This document shows, piece after piece, positions 12,101 through 27,100 of a DNA stretch of 64,000 bases (positions within the stretch are counted from its first letter, which is position 1; each line of letters opens with the position of its first letter). Location: contig LUCM01007732.1 in NCBI GenBank assembly GCA_008360955.1, positions 1 through 64,000 of the forward strand, read 5' to 3'. The translations under genes and the position numbers were made by a program. Below the pieces are notes generated by a model. The model was not told where the DNA came from. It worked only from the letters and a program-made list of their open reading frames with translations, and did no database searches. The stretch comes from Fasciolopsis buskii. Taxonomy: Eukaryota > Platyhelminthes > Trematoda > Plagiorchiida > Fasciolidae.

Positions 12101-15100
12101 TTCCGTTCGTACAATTTGAATTCTTCTGCGGTCGTATTATGCGAACGAAAAACGTATTTTGAATTCATGTGTACGACTTGGGAGGCAAAATAAGAACCAG
12201 CGTATTTATGAAATAATTGCATCTACTGACATTTATTTTCAAGGCCATCTGACTAGATTAAGTTTGTTTTGGACGTACAGTAGTAGTAGTGTTATTGCCC
12301 GGAAGAAGGCTGGTTCGGAGGAGTTTGCCGTTTTCATTAACTCAAGCAGCTTCGAACATGATTACGACCAGCTGATCATGACAGGCATGTTCTCTTGAAA
12401 CCTCGCAAATGCGTTTCCGCATTATTCTTCCTGTATTCAGTTCTTTAATGTTGCTTCGACCTCGTTGTGTTGATTTTACTCTTGCGGTCCTGCTACCACC
12501 TAGTTTCGTTGTGTCCATCCATGAAATTCTCGTCGAATTTATGCATTACTGACTGCTTTCATCGAATCAAGTGGAACGCCCAAATTCTCTCACAAAAATA
12601 GTGCGATTTAACCCTACTTTATCGCATCATCCTTTTCTCCAGCCTGCCTGTCGTTTTGCTGAATTTATCTTCCGTTGGTTTTTTCCCCACCTCAGTACCC
12701 AATCGAAGTGCTGTTCCGTTCCATTCACTTTGCTCTACTGGATGCGGCTTGTCGCGAATACTACTTCCTCTCGGATTTCTTCCTCCTTAGTGCAGGCCCA
12801 GGGGAGACATCCACAGACGGGGGTTCAAATCAGAGTCGAGCGCAAAGTGGTGCAGCATTGCACAATCTGTTTCATCTCGTTCTCGGCCGAACAATGTCAT
12901 GGATTCAGAAACATACGGAAACCCAGCTGATCCCATCCGCGGTGCATGACGCACTCGGTTTGCTAATCTGTTTGCAGTTGTTACACGCGATGCTCAGGCG
13001 AGCTAAAGAACGGAATGTACCCGTGTTACACAAGTGAGTCTTCCTCCTCTCGCGCACCGAACGATCGTGTGTTGTTCTCTCATGTTAGCCGAGTTCAGAT
13101 GTACTTCATCATTCTCCTTCTGCTTCGCATAAACCCTAGCACTTTTCGGGACTGTGTTAAACAGTATCTTTAGGGTGTTTGAAGTTACTCTGGTTTAAAT
13201 TGGTCAAACTACTGCATACCTTCTTCCACGGTCTTGCATTTATCATGTTACGTCATGGTGCATGACACAACGCGTCTCAGTATGTTGATGCCTGAGAGAC
13301 TAATTTTTTTGTTGTACAAGGATGACGAATGTTGCTTCTTCCAATATTTAACATCTACGGACAGACTTGAAAAGGTTGAGGGGCCGCGTGAATTCGAGAA
13401 AAACGAGAGAAAATCATAGGAAGAGGAATTGGCGAAACGAGTTCCGAGAAATAGAGAACAAGATGACAGCGATGAAAAGGATAGCTTAGCAACTTACCGG
13501 AATTGAACATCTGACTGTAGATTTGAGGTCAGGAATGGATCATTGGCCAATCGAATGGCTTTTGTCGTACTCAATCAAGAAAATAAGGAGCAGTTGACAA
13601 AGCTCTGCTCCACACATGACTGTTGTATTCAGCTATCGGGCGAATTTGAGCTTTGTGTATAAGAAAGCGGACGGGTGTAAAATGCATTTGGCGTGAAATA
13701 AAGAACTGACTTTGCACGCAATGCAAATGGAGATCAGCAGAGATAAGAATTTATCGGCTTGCCCAGTAGTGGAAGTGACTCAGTGGAATGAAGAGAAGTC
13801 GAGTCAAAATTTAAATGAGGATGAGAGTAAGGAAGATGTTTAAGTGGAATAGGAAGAAGAAAACTCCCGGAAGTATAGAAGCGGACATGGTTGTGGTGGA
13901 ACCTCAAACACAGGTGATTCACCGAGATATGTGTGGTCGTGATCGATATTGGTATTGGTTTGACGAGTAGTAGGATAGAAAAAGAAGCAAAGGACTAACC
14001 CGGTTTACCTCTGCATTTTTGCCTTCCAGTCACAACTCGATGTCAGGCGGGGGCTTCTAGCGGATAGGATAAGCGTAGTCTCGTGGTCTCGGGAGGCACT
14101 AACGATTTACCATGATCCAGCTGGATCCGCTTCTGTTTACTAATCTTAGGCTTCCGGCTCGCAATCTACCTTTGCCCCTGGATCTTAATAAATAATCGTG
14201 CTTGAGCTTGGTTCTGTAGTAGAAAAGGAAAGAAAGATGGGAAACTGTGGGTGGACATGCTTTCTGAAAGTATCAACGAACTGTTGTTGATGAGTCATGC
14301 AGCAACGGTTGACGATCGTTCCCGGTTTAGCGTTCTGTGACGTGTGCTAGCTCGAGTGCAACCCGGTTTCATTCAATCCGTTTCTGCGACAAAATATTGT
14401 ACATTCGGTAATCGATAATGAAACCTGATGTCCAGCCTAATTCTCGACATTTAAATCCCACCCTCGATAGCACTTCATTATCGCGTTGAGTTTTCCACTC
14501 ATCATCTTCAGGAGGGTATGTGGGCGGTACGATTTCCGTACCACATTCGGACACATTGAGGATGCAATACCGTTTGAAGACGCTGATATGTGAAAAGCTG
14601 ATTTTGTCGTCAGAATAACAGTTTGATATTCGTTAATAGTAGAGAAACAGCTCTGCAACTATTTCATCCTGGTCTACTGAGTATTGTTGCTATTGAACGG
14701 CCCATACGTCTATGGTAGGTTTCGGTTTTTCTGCTACCGGAGTGAATCGTCATGGCCTTTCGGATTCAGTGATGGGCAGGTTTTATATCATAGTGGTTTT
14801 ACGTTAGTTAAGCCTCCGAAAGTCATCCTGATTAGCTTGGCGGCTATATTACTGTGCTCACAGTCTTTCGCTCTGCACTAACTTCCATTATCCAGTGAAG
14901 TAGATATGTACTGTTCATGGTTTTGGGCAGGGAAGAAACAATTCCACAAAGTAGGACTCCCGTCACAGTGATACTAGACCTTAACTTGATGTGACGAATT
15001 GCATGCCTTCATGACTCAATCAAATATGCAGGATGGCTTATCTCAGGCCAAAAATTCAATCATGTCTTAAAGGCCAATGGATAGTGGCCTAAAGAAGTAG

Positions 15101-18100
15101 TCTTCTTGTCTTCCAGATCGGAGAGTGGTTTGGGCTGTTAACCTAATCGGAAAAAGTGTGATAGAATAAATGATCCATGTAAATGGTTTTCCATTCAGCC
15201 ACTTGCGACTGCCTTAGGGACAGGTTCTTGTTATGACTAAAGACTTTGATTAAGGACCTTAATCATTCTCCTGTCTTGTAGCTGGATTCGACCAGAACTC
15301 GTTCGCAAACCTCAATGAACAGTACAAGCATACTAAATTACATATTCCGTTGGTCGTCGCGCAGGATAATTAGTAGTGCGCTGCCGACTGCTTCGAGCTG
15401 GGTGGGTAGTAATAAGTAAACGCTTGGATTTCCTGAACCCGGTAGGGCCCCACTGCCTTGTTGGTGAAACATTTGAGTCTAAGGCCATGGTTAAGATTTC
15501 CTTCTGTTTTTTTGGCCATCCGCCCAGTATCGATCGCCCAAATACCTTCAGCACCCTTTTTTGCACAAAATTGAATCGCACCCATTTTCGTTGCTGGTGA
15601 TTTAGTTATTGACCCTATATGTTAAAAAATACCTTATCCCGTTTATTTTGACGAACTAAATAATCTGACAAACGATGGATATTTCATAGGTCCAGTCGAG
15701 GGCTACGCCCTGTTTGAAACTACGTCGATCGGCTGTGTCGGTCAAATCGACAGTTACGAATAAATCTGTGCTGTTTCATTCCGAAGACTTAAATCTAGCC
15801 GAATATCAATACAGATTTCAACGTCTTTTTTCTCGTAGATTTTGGGCAGACAGCACCGAGGCCTTGTGGGTACGTGTAACTGACAGATTGGACGCGCATA
15901 TTGCTTCATTGCAAAATGATTTTGATACCACTTCTTTTGTGAACGGGGTTCGTGGATTGACTACCGGTACCGGAGTGACCAGTGGAGGCGGGAGTTTACC
16001 CGCTCGAGCCTATGCCCTTATCCGACCACATCCGATCGCACGACGTTATGCGGAACTCGGTGCCAGTTTGCATTCAATCGGGCATGCATTCCCCGGCAGT
16101 GAGTACTTGTGCGCTATCCGGTTTCTAATGGAAGAAATGAATTAGTTTACCCTCATGAGTCTCTTTGTCTGGTTGTCATGTTTGTTTAACATTATATATA
16201 ATATGATTGAATAGCCCTTAAAAGATAGGTATTATTTCGGAGGTACAGTCTTACTTGAATCGTCAGAAAGTCAACGCTAATCTCCAGAACGAAAAATGCA
16301 CCCCTGAATAGGGTTTTTGATGTGATTGAGACGTAGGATATACGGATGAATGAACAAAAGTGTTTGACTCCACCTTCACTTAATAACATGGTCACTGCGT
16401 GCATCTGACGGATCATTATCACATCAAATTGATTTCGATTCTGCACACTTTCGCACCGTTATATACCGCCAGTTTTACTCTTGGTCAGAATAAAATCGTA
16501 ACTGCCATGTCCACCACAACTGATTCGAAACTCGGCAGTCATCGTCATCGTCGTCACCAGAACCACAACCACCGCTACAACCATCATCAGCAACATCACC
16601 AACGTCAACATCATCACTGCCACCGGTTTATTTTTGTGCCTGATATAAGGGGTTAAACATCGAACCGCTGGGCTCCTCAGGAGTTTTACTCCAGGTCACG
16701 GTAGCGCTGTTTTCTGTTCTGTCCAGTAATCCATAGGACATTGATACTAATCAGCTCCCTATCTTATGCATTGGAAGGATGCTCGGGTGACGGTATTACG
16801 AAGGCATACACAACCCTCTCCGGACTTTGTTTGATCTTGCAAAAACGTTGCCCTGTTGCCTTTTTGCATGTTACTGGTAAATTTACGACGGTAAAGCTCA
16901 CTCAATCACGCGGGCGTTGGACACTGCAAATAATCCTCCAGCAATAACGTGGAAATTCTTCAAACACTGTACGTTTTCTGTTATTCGTATTGAATTGTAC
17001 TGGTTCAAAGCCGAACCTCGTTTACAGAATCGAAGTGTTGAACGAAATGAGTACGTGTTATTATCCGGGCAATTACATCTCACCAAATGATGGCCGTATA
17101 TCAGATGAAGTTTCTGCACGTATACAGAGGGCCAGGTTGGCGCTCGCCAGATTGAAGTTCTTGTGATGTCGTCGAGCCATCCGGTTACCGACCAAAGTTC
17201 GAGTTATCTTTGGATAAGTGTAATCGGTCGAGCTATACAGCTCTAAAAAGTGACCGGTAGGTACCAGTAGAGTGCTCGCCTAACTATACGCTACTTTCTC
17301 TTAGGCAGGGATTGATTGATAAATGGGTTCGGGTTTTTAGCTCATGGTGTGGCGAAGAAATATGAAAACCGAAACCAGTAAACTGTTCCGAGTTAGATTA
17401 CCAGACTGATGCTCATGGAATCCCTCAAACGGCGGTGGGCGATCATAAACCGTGTAACTAACTGCCACAGGCATTGGTGTTGTTCCATTCCGAATGTCTT
17501 CTCTTCTTTCAATATTCTTCGCTTCTTTTCTGGATCTATAAGAACAATGGAATAGAAACCTAAACGAAAGCATACCAGCAAAAGTTTAATGTTTATGAAA
17601 ACTGAGCTAAGCTGATACCATCCGCAAGACGACCAAGAGCCTGTGTATATACAGTCGCTCAATATGATGGTCAATAAGAAGTGGCTCTGAGAAGCAGATT
17701 AAATTAATTACAGTTAGAAATGTTTTCAGAAGATAGATATCATAACATGAGTTGCCAGAAGAGAATTTATGCCAACCGGTTACACCTGTGGAGGCACCAT
17801 GATATCTCATTTTCTAGCGGGAACAAGTTGTACAATGCGGCGGTTTTTAGTGTTCTGTTGTGATATGTGACTACATTGTACCACGGATGCTTGGCTGCGA
17901 TTCCGGTGAAACGTTGCAATTTGGAGTGCGCTAGTCCGAATATGTTTGGACAGGGGAGTACTTGGTACGCATGCCTAGCGAGCGGCTGTTGACGTGAAAC
18001 GGGTCGTGCTTCCGGGGGGAGATTTTGTTCTTCCATCCAAGCACTACCTTCAATTACTGTTTTGCGGCATTCTATCTTCGTTCCTAAGGTCAGCACACCT

Positions 18101-21100
18101 CACGTGACAAAGAATCATCAGCGAACCACAATTGCGATTCTTCTTTGGATTCCACAACGAAGAACTTCCATATGCACTCCTGACGATACATATATACAAT
18201 TACTATCTGATTGGTCCAGTGAAATGTGGGTGAGGCGCTGCAGGCAGTTTTTTGAACTGATTTACGTGTGTAAATCTTGTCCTTTAAACTCCCCCCATGT
18301 CTTAACCCAGTTGTCAATGCTGTGGTTGTTTGCCATTCGATGACCCCTGTTTTTCATTGTTTGTACCATCTTGTCCAATGTTTAAATTTTAGATGACCGA
18401 TTTCTCATGATCACTACTTTTTCTTGTGCAGCTCCGCTGTTTCACGATTCCGACACACCATCCAACAAGTCCAAAGTTTCGAGATTTGGTGCATTCGACC
18501 GAACCTCTACGGACGTACCTCGAAGTGGTTCTGAACCAGATTTCACTATCTCTTTCCACGGGCTCTGTTCATCTCCACGATCTCCGAGTTCCGTCAGTTC
18601 TCTGACTGTCGAGCCATCCCCTGCTTTGGATGCCCGCATTTTGAGTCGTCTAGCTCAGTTGCAACACCAGTTTGAGACCGTGTTAAACAGATTGGCCAAT
18701 TCATTCCCGAGGCAACGGTTGCGCTGTGTGTTTCTGATCAACAATTATGACCTGGTTATCAGTGTCCTATCTGTAAGTCAGTGGTACTGATATGCTTCCA
18801 TTCTTCTCGGTTTTCACCAGGCGAAGGAACACATGACATTCTCTGAACTGCAGCATTGAATGTTAGAGAGATTGATCGTACGACCATTGCTGTTACACGC
18901 CACAACAAGATTACGCCTTGATTTGGCGTGATCGCTTGCGTGTAAATGCCCGATATGTCATCTCATCACAAGCCTAGGAAATAAACGCAAGCAGTAGTGG
19001 GTACAGAAATTTAGTTGTAACTCCCAAGGAGAACTGCAATCTTTATTGGCTGATTAGGAATACTGTTCCACTAAAACCAACTGTAGGTTGAGTCATCATC
19101 TAACGGCTCTCTTATTCACTCTCAGCTGCGTTGGTTGGAAATTTAAAGAGAATTCTTTAGAGAACAGTTTAGTTGGCCCATTTCCACAGTAGACGTTCTA
19201 TTTATGCCTGCAAGTGAATCAATGCAGGTAGATAGATACCTTCAGAAGCGGATGTGTTCAAGAGGGTAGTTTTCTGAAAACGCATAAGGCACCTTAACCA
19301 GATGGGTGATCGATGTAGATTCTCAAGGATGGCGGTTGAAGGTTTAGCATCGGAGCTACCAGGGTTTGTGGGGATGACCTGAGAAAACGAGCACATTGTC
19401 AATAATTGGTGTGAACTCGTGATTGTACAGGTTTGCAAGAAACGTAATGCATCCAGTATTACATCCTAACTGTTCATAGTCATTGTGCTCCACCGATTAT
19501 CTAGTACTCGCGAATAGTGTACTCGTGAGAATCAAGCCGGTTTCCGACCCAGTCGGTGTTGTATCAATCGTGTTATAAACGAGGCACCGTTTCCGTGGGC
19601 CCAGAATCTCCGTTTTCTTTGATGAGAAAGCCGTATTCGACTCAGTCGATCGCGAGATTCTATAATGCTGCCTCTGGATACACTGGAACAATTCATCACT
19701 CCTCTTTAATAATTATAGGCAACCAACGGAAGCCGAGTTCATTATAATAAGTGATGCTCGGCAGGTTTTCGCTTTCGCTCTCCTCCCCCGGTCCTCTCCA
19801 GCTTAGTCATCTTAATAATCATAAAAATTGATCTATCCTTATGTGAACGTAGTGATATTTATATTTGCTCAGACAGGAACTCGTCTGATTTAGAATATGC
19901 GGACGATAGATCTTTGGATGTAAAGTTACGTAGGTTGCAGGTTTTTCTTCATCGTCTTAAGAATGATGTATTTATGTTTGGAATACTTCTTGCACATTCG
20001 AATTGTAAAATGCTGTTACGGGAATGTACTGATTCGCATCCAAATCTTATTCTTACCGGGGAAATCGTTGGGCAAACTGGGTGTCTTGCTCCTTGGCAAG
20101 TTGTATCTCATCTGATGGTCGTGTATTGGATGAAATGTTCTCTGTCGGCATTCCTGAATTTTGGGACATCTGTGTTGTCGGTACGGCGTTCGATTATCGA
20201 TCGCCAATCGATTGTTGAGTGCAATCATAAGGTCTGCCCTGCTGCGAGCCTCATAAGCATGGTGTTTACGGACAGAATATATCCAAGGGCTCTCGGCATT
20301 TGAACAATGGCATTTCTAGAGCATTAGCAAAATTTCATGGGAGAATTATCTTAATAACTCTGGTGTTTGACCGCACGTAGTTGATAAAACAGACATTGAA
20401 TTTAATTCGGTTAAGATGATTGTGCTCATAGATCAACTCCCTCCGTATATGCTGTCCTTCGAGGCAGGCATGAATTGAAAAATGGTTCATAATGGTCAGT
20501 CCATTGTGTGGCGAAACGATATGAGGAGTTTAACCAACCATTGGACTGTTCGGAGTAGGTCAACCTGGATCACCGGATTGGGATCTATGAAATTCCTCCC
20601 AAACGAAGGTTGGAGACTAAACACTGTTCTTGCATTTGAAGTGACTGCGCTTCTCCACAATTCTTGCCGCTTGTGACCTTACCATTATTCCTTCACTGTT
20701 GTTCGGTAGTTGTCAAAACAAGACCACGTAGTTGTAGCGTTGGGTGTCTTACAAAATGAACGAAAGATTATTGTTGCACTTGGTACTCGATGATTTTACC
20801 TTTTCTTTTGAGTTCATACTCAATACTATAAGAGGGACAAAGATTGATGTAACAATTCCAATTAAGATGGAGCTAGACATTCTGGGTACCCGGTATACCC
20901 GTTCACCGTGGTTGGTTTGGAATCAGGATTTGGCCATGCTCTCTAGGCTGACTGGCGGGGATCAGTCAGCCTGGTGGATGGTGCCGGACATTGATTCTTG
21001 CAATTTAGTAAGGATGCCTGCACTACGAGAAGACTGTCCGTAGAACTGCCTCAGTAGAGGTTATATGAGACGCGCGGTCATTCGAGGGCATTTCGAGAAG

Positions 21101-24100
21101 TGTTGAGGGCGAGTAATACGACCCAGCACAAGACGCTCACCCCCGACCATACTGAAGCATTTTGAGATAGACCCATTTCTTTGAATCACTCCCATGATCG
21201 TTTGATTTCTGACGGAAATTTTTCAACTTCTTGTTTGTGTACGTCAAAGGAACGTGGTGCGGCGGATGCTCCTGAGGTTGTTCGTTGCCGTGAATTAGCC
21301 TCGCAACACACTGCGACATTTATTGACGAGGCATTGGCACCCTACTTCGGTAGTCTGATTTCGTTCGTGCGCGATGTGGAATCACGACATAATCGAAGCG
21401 GCGCACCCGGCGCATCCTCGACCTCAGGTTGGGATTCGGCAGATGGAAGACCTGGTAGCAATCGGACAGAAGAAGGTAATAAATACCATTTGAGGGCTTG
21501 ATTGTCTACCTTTGTTTGTCCCATGATCCATCATCTTCCTTATTGAATCACAGTATGTTCATTCTGTTTGTTCTCACAACATTGTGGGCAACGCCACTGT
21601 TGTGAGTTCAAAACTATTCACGAAGCACTTTTGGTGTAAGGGTATTGGTTACGAGACGGAACTGAACTGACCAAAACAGATCTGTACGCCCACGAAAATA
21701 GGCATATCTAAAATTTCACTCATGCGCTAAAGACGAAACATGGCACAAAGACAAGAAGAGACTGGGATTAGGTCGAAGCAGTGAAAAAAAAAACGAAAAC
21801 AACCAAAAACGTTTTTAACTGTTGTGTACAATTTTTTATCCTTAGTATTTTTTTGTAACTACAGCAAAAAGAAAACATCTGAATGCGAAGGTGACGGTGC
21901 ACATGACGAAGTGTGTTCAGAGCGACTTTGTAAGGAGTTCATCAACGAGGAAATCCAATTGAGCAGTTCCATGCTTTGTTTCTCAGCTGCAATAAGGCCA
22001 GGTTACTCAGGTCGAAGCGGGATCCACGAGAGTAGCCTTTAGCCATCCAAAGCCTAATCTGCTAGGCAGCGGAACGAAATTTGGGGTCGGTAATCCATTG
22101 TGGGCCTTTGTTTTATTCAACCTGTCTCTTCTGTCGCCAACCGGATCTCTTTGCTCGTTCTCCCTACCCATGGTGTCCCCACTGATACCACGCCCGATAT
22201 TTTGTCAAATTGTGCCGTAAGTGGCTTCCAATCCGCTTGTTCACATTTTCTCAAACCTCGTCACACAGTCGCAGTAGCAACCGTCGTTGAATTAGTTTAA
22301 TTCCGATGGTTACCAAGGTGCTAACTTCGATAATGCTTCACCGCTTGGTACCGGTTCGCAAGAGTAACATCCGCGAACAGTTGTCCGGATTTGTAAATGT
22401 ATTGTATAGACTTTTGCGTACAATAAATGAAGTCGCATTTCAGTCAAAAAATTTGAGGGTAAAAATAAAATAGAAAAAATTAATAAAACAATACAGTCAT
22501 CTCCTCGCAAAAATATATAAGAACTCATCGATGAGTAATCATAGCACATCACGACAGGTTGCTCAGGAATTCGACTGAAACCCGATCACGGTGTGTTGAG
22601 GCGCATTCCAAATACGGGACAGTGGAGTTCCTATAGATATTGATTCTAGAGGGCATGGAACGAAAAGCGGATCATGTAGAAATATGAAAACGACACTTTG
22701 AAAGATTGTTGTGTAGAAAATGCGTGGGATCAGAAAGAATTTTGAGAGCAAACGTTTCACATGCTGACAAGTGCTGATCACATAGATTGAGGGATAATTC
22801 AGTTAGTGGTTAGTTACGAAAGACACACGGCTAATAATTGATAGCACCCGGCGAAGAATTTTAAAGTCTTTGTTAAGTAAACCTGGACAAATGACAGGAG
22901 AACAGTAAAGAAGGATTGGAAAAACATTGGTATACGAATCGGGACATGATACTTCGTTTCACCCTGTAGTGCCGAAGCTTCCTGATTTGAAATGACTATC
23001 GTCGAAAATTGTTTACATTGGTGGAAATGTGAGAAGTCCACTTCAATAGCAACTACTAGATATTTCGCTGAATCAACACTGGTAAGTGTCTTTGAGTTGA
23101 TGAAAGACGTAGGCTGACCGGGAGCGAAAGCGAGAGAGAGGGAACAGACAATCGAACTATTTAGATGTGTTGGTATATAAGTCAGATTGTGCTGAGAAAT
23201 TTCAGATAGGAGATAAGTTGTTGGAAAAACTTTGGGAATCATCGTTGCTCGAAAAGGCTTGAGAGTGGGCAACATTATCAGCATAATTGAACAGATGACA
23301 GGGTGAGCTAGTCAATAAGTCGCTGATGTAAGTATAGAAGAGAAACGGTGAAAGAACATCAATCTGAAACACTCCTGACTTGTTAATCAGCTGTTTTTAA
23401 ACTTCTCCGTCTATTCGTGTGCACTGGGTTCAGTTAGTAAAATAATTAGACAGTCATGCTAATAAGGGTCTGGAACAACCAAATATTTTCAGTTTGTGAA
23501 GAAGAACAGACCGTGGGAACGAATTAGATGCTGAAGAATAGTCTAGAAAGCTTGATGCACAGATTTCATGGGTGCGTTTGAGGACTTACAAATGTGGTGA
23601 ATGAGGGAGGCTACAGCGTCCAAGGAGGACCTGTTATTTTTCATAGGCAAACTGATTGGGGTCGTCAGGAGGATACATAGGAGAACGCGGGCGCTTAAAT
23701 ATAGCAGGTTCCGTCAGTTTAAGACTATATGATGTTAAGGCGATGGGGTGAAAGTGGTCAGCTGTAGCATTAGAACTGGTAGATTTTGGGATGAGAATAA
23801 TAGTGACGGGTCTCCAGCAGTCAGGGATAGAAGACGAGCCTAATAATGAGTTAATCAGAGAAATTCATCCGTCATATAGCCACAGTACCATGCCTCAAGA
23901 GAGCTGAGAACAGACTGTCAGGACCAACCCCTGTGTTAATTTTAGTGGTGCGAAGAAGGTCGAGCACCTCTTCTCTAAAGAAAACAATTGTCAAATCATC
24001 ACCCTGTTCAAATATGACTGGGATATGAGTGAAAGTATGGGTGATAACACGATTGGTGCTGTCGACATCTGCAGAAGTTTTTATGTTTCTTCTTCACACG

Positions 24101-27100
24101 CAACAGTTGAATGCCTTGCCATAGGGGTCGATTGTTGTTACCACTCAAGTGTTGGCAGGCGAAAGTAATGCCGATGCATTGGATTTCGGCTTTTATTAGG
24201 TTAGAAATATACTGCACGCTTGAGTTATTACGGGGTTTGTAGAAGCGTTTCTGAGGGGCAGCAGGTATTAACTATTGCGTTGGATGTCTCTGTGAAAAGT
24301 TGGACATTGCCACTGAGCAGGAGTTCAAAAGAGAAACAGGTGGATCCAAGTGAAAAAGATTTCTGAGGAACAATAAAATTGTTTTGTAAAAAGTTACGGA
24401 GGCGAACTCGGATTTGATTTGTTCGCCTGAAGGAATGGAAAGCTGACCTAGAGTATATCTCGGGCCTAACAGAAGCAGACAATGGTCAATATTTGAAATT
24501 GGGACACGCAATTCCGGGAAAAATAAATCAGGGTGTTTGTAATATCTCTACCTAAAATGGAACCGCCTCTGGTGGTAGAAACGCAGAAGTCAGTCAAATC
24601 AAACACAAGCCTGGGTGACAGTAGTCCCGAACTTGATACTGGATGGAAGAACTAACGACCGTGGGCTGTTTCACCTCGATTGACAGCTAACCGTCGAAGG
24701 ATGGTAGCACGGCAATGAAGGTGCGCACTCGGGAATATCCATGACTGGAACGGTCTACGCTGGACTGAAACACCTGTGACGTCGGCTTGATATTTCACTG
24801 AACTTGAAAGGCGTATGTACTGTACCGCGGTGCGCTTTGTTCTGTTGTACGGTTGCGAGAGATGGAATATTCGTGTGGGAAATGCTCGTTGATTAGGGGT
24901 TTTCGACCACCGATGTGTACGTAGTATGGCTAGGATTGGATGCAGTGATCAGGTAAGTAATGTGGAGGTCAGGAATCTACTACTAGGTGCCGGCTCTCAG
25001 AACACTTTGTTTCATCGTATGAAGCTTGATGGATTACGCTGGTTGGGTCACGTGTTGCGTATGATGAACACTCGTCTACCATATCGTGCCCTATTTTCGG
25101 TTTCTCCCAAGGAATGGAAGAAGCCCTGTGGAGGTCAACAAAGGACATGGCATCGCGAGAGGTGAAAATGTGCAGCAAACTTAGGTAAAGTAAATGTCTC
25201 ATGACTTCGTGGTTGGGGTCCGAAAGACCCGTCAACAAGCTGGCTTGAGACTCTGGAGGATTTGAGAGTGAACCGTAAACAGTGGCGATCGTGTTGTCAT
25301 TTTCTATCGAATCAGAATCATTGAAAGAGTGTGTTTGTGCAGTTAGACTGTGTTCTGTATGTTATCTTTTCCCACCTATGCAGATCCACTCCCTGTTTCC
25401 CGTGGATATTCATTCCTTTTATAGACATTTGTAACCTTGGGGAAAGGCAATGGTCATTGAGGTTTGCCTTGCTGTTTAACACTGAACGATGATGATGATA
25501 ACCTTCAATTGGGAGTAGTTTGCTTTTTTTGATTTTTTGCTCATGCTATTTGGCTGAATATTCAGGGGCAATATTGCACTTCTTGTTCTTCTTCAGTTCG
25601 GTCTATTTTCAAACATTTACATTTCTCATATCTCTGGGTCTCAGGTATTAAATCATGGCATATCTTCAGCGGAGACTAAGATATGTTACCATATCCTCGA
25701 GCATGCAAAAGCCTCGATTGATGCGAGTTTTCCACATTTATGACGTCTGACTCACATGCGTTGTCAATCACAAGTCAAGTATACATAGCATCAGCAATGA
25801 GATCGATCCTGGCCACTGAGGACAGGAGATATGCAAAGATTGTCATTGTTTGAATATCATTTTTTCGTACTATTGGTAGGATGTGGCGGGAAGCTTTTCG
25901 CCAGCAGTTTAAAGATTAAACACGAGGTACTGGGCTATAGGTTCCAATCTTGAGAGAAGGCATCGAATGCGAGTAGATTAAGGTGTTTGAGGTATGTTTA
26001 GGCGCTTACACAAAACGTCCACCTTGTTGTTCGTTGTTTTTCAAGGCTTGTATTTGTTGGAGGGTAGTTCAAAGTGGCCAGTCAACGTCATTGGAAAAAC
26101 TTACGAAAACATAAACTAGTCGACTGGCTCGTTTAGGTTCATTTAGGTTGCCGGGTTGAAATCTGAGGTTCTCCCAACCGACGGTTTGGGGCATTGTTTG
26201 ATATAGCTCAACGTCTCGGTGGCGCCTATTCCAAAGACCTTTTACCTCAAAGCTTTTGTTGTACATATCTGGTGCGCATTTTTGGCGATCAGACTGCAGA
26301 CAGGCTCCTAATATCTCACGCTTTGTCCACCCAATCAAATCGGGCTAATGGAGATATCAAGATGTTTCAACTGATTTGATTTATCTCATACTCGATCCAT
26401 GTTATACCGGATTGTTGGAATACATAATGTCTACATACGCTCAGTATTATTGCGCTAAATTTTCGTGGCTATTTTTCTAATCTGTATCTTATTTGTTTTA
26501 CACGCTCGGATTTTGCACTAGTTTGTCCACTTCACGCCGATTTTTCACCACCCCTCCTGCGCCTCACTGTCCCCCCGTTTTCACACGTTCGCAGCTCGTG
26601 TTACACGAATTGTAAAGGGGTTCAACATTGACTGGAAAAATTCGATCGAAAAAATCCACGGTGAAATTATGACGGAATTTGCAAACTTCACTCTAGGCAC
26701 TCAGATATTCCAAGTAAGTCATTGTTTGCTCACACTGTGTTCACATCAGTGGCGACACTTTGGAACAGGTGCCTCACTTCCAGTATCCGCTAAGAATAGG
26801 CGATAAAAAACGGTTGGGACGTTTCGACCACTGGTACCTCCGCTTTATCGCAAAAATTAAATGATATGATCACATATCAAACACTGCTTTGCGTCACCAC
26901 TGTATGAACGTTGAACGGCTTTTGTCGGTTCTTCAAATGTGTCGCTTTTAGTGATTTGGCCATCTGCGCTGACGAAGAAAGACTTCCTACTTTCACTCTG
27001 GAAGTGTCGCCTTGGTGGCCATCCGATGACGGGTTAGCACTTTGAAGTCGGTCTGGATCAGTCAATCCTTCAGTCGGCTTTCGGACTACGGGATTGTCGG

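Larger units (their letters stand above)
16099..18431 (+). other. VPS52 intron of 2.3 kb
   Basis: It contains a CAN-rich simple repeat (16535-16625) and an RTE C-terminal fragment (17335-17440). The remainder, including minus-strand frames at 17767-18096, shows nothing I can assign. Confidence 0.6.
18773..21249 (+). other. VPS52 intron of 2.5 kb
   Basis: It contains an RTE reverse-transcriptase fragment (19520-20250), a second RTE C-terminal fragment (20480-20700) and a tRNA-SINE-like piece (21040-21150). The first 700 bases show nothing recognisable. Confidence 0.65.
21476..26594 (+). other. VPS52 intron of 5.1 kb, mostly retroelements
   Basis: It holds repeat X copy 4, a CR1/Jockey-type LINE on the minus strand, an RTE 3' end and a further RTE fragment, all listed separately. 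21476-22080 and 25500-26040 show nothing recognisable. Confidence 0.75.

Noticed and set aside
24926..25165. 79-codon frame as a possible host gene
   Set aside because: It is the C-terminal part of an RTE-type LINE with flanking stops.
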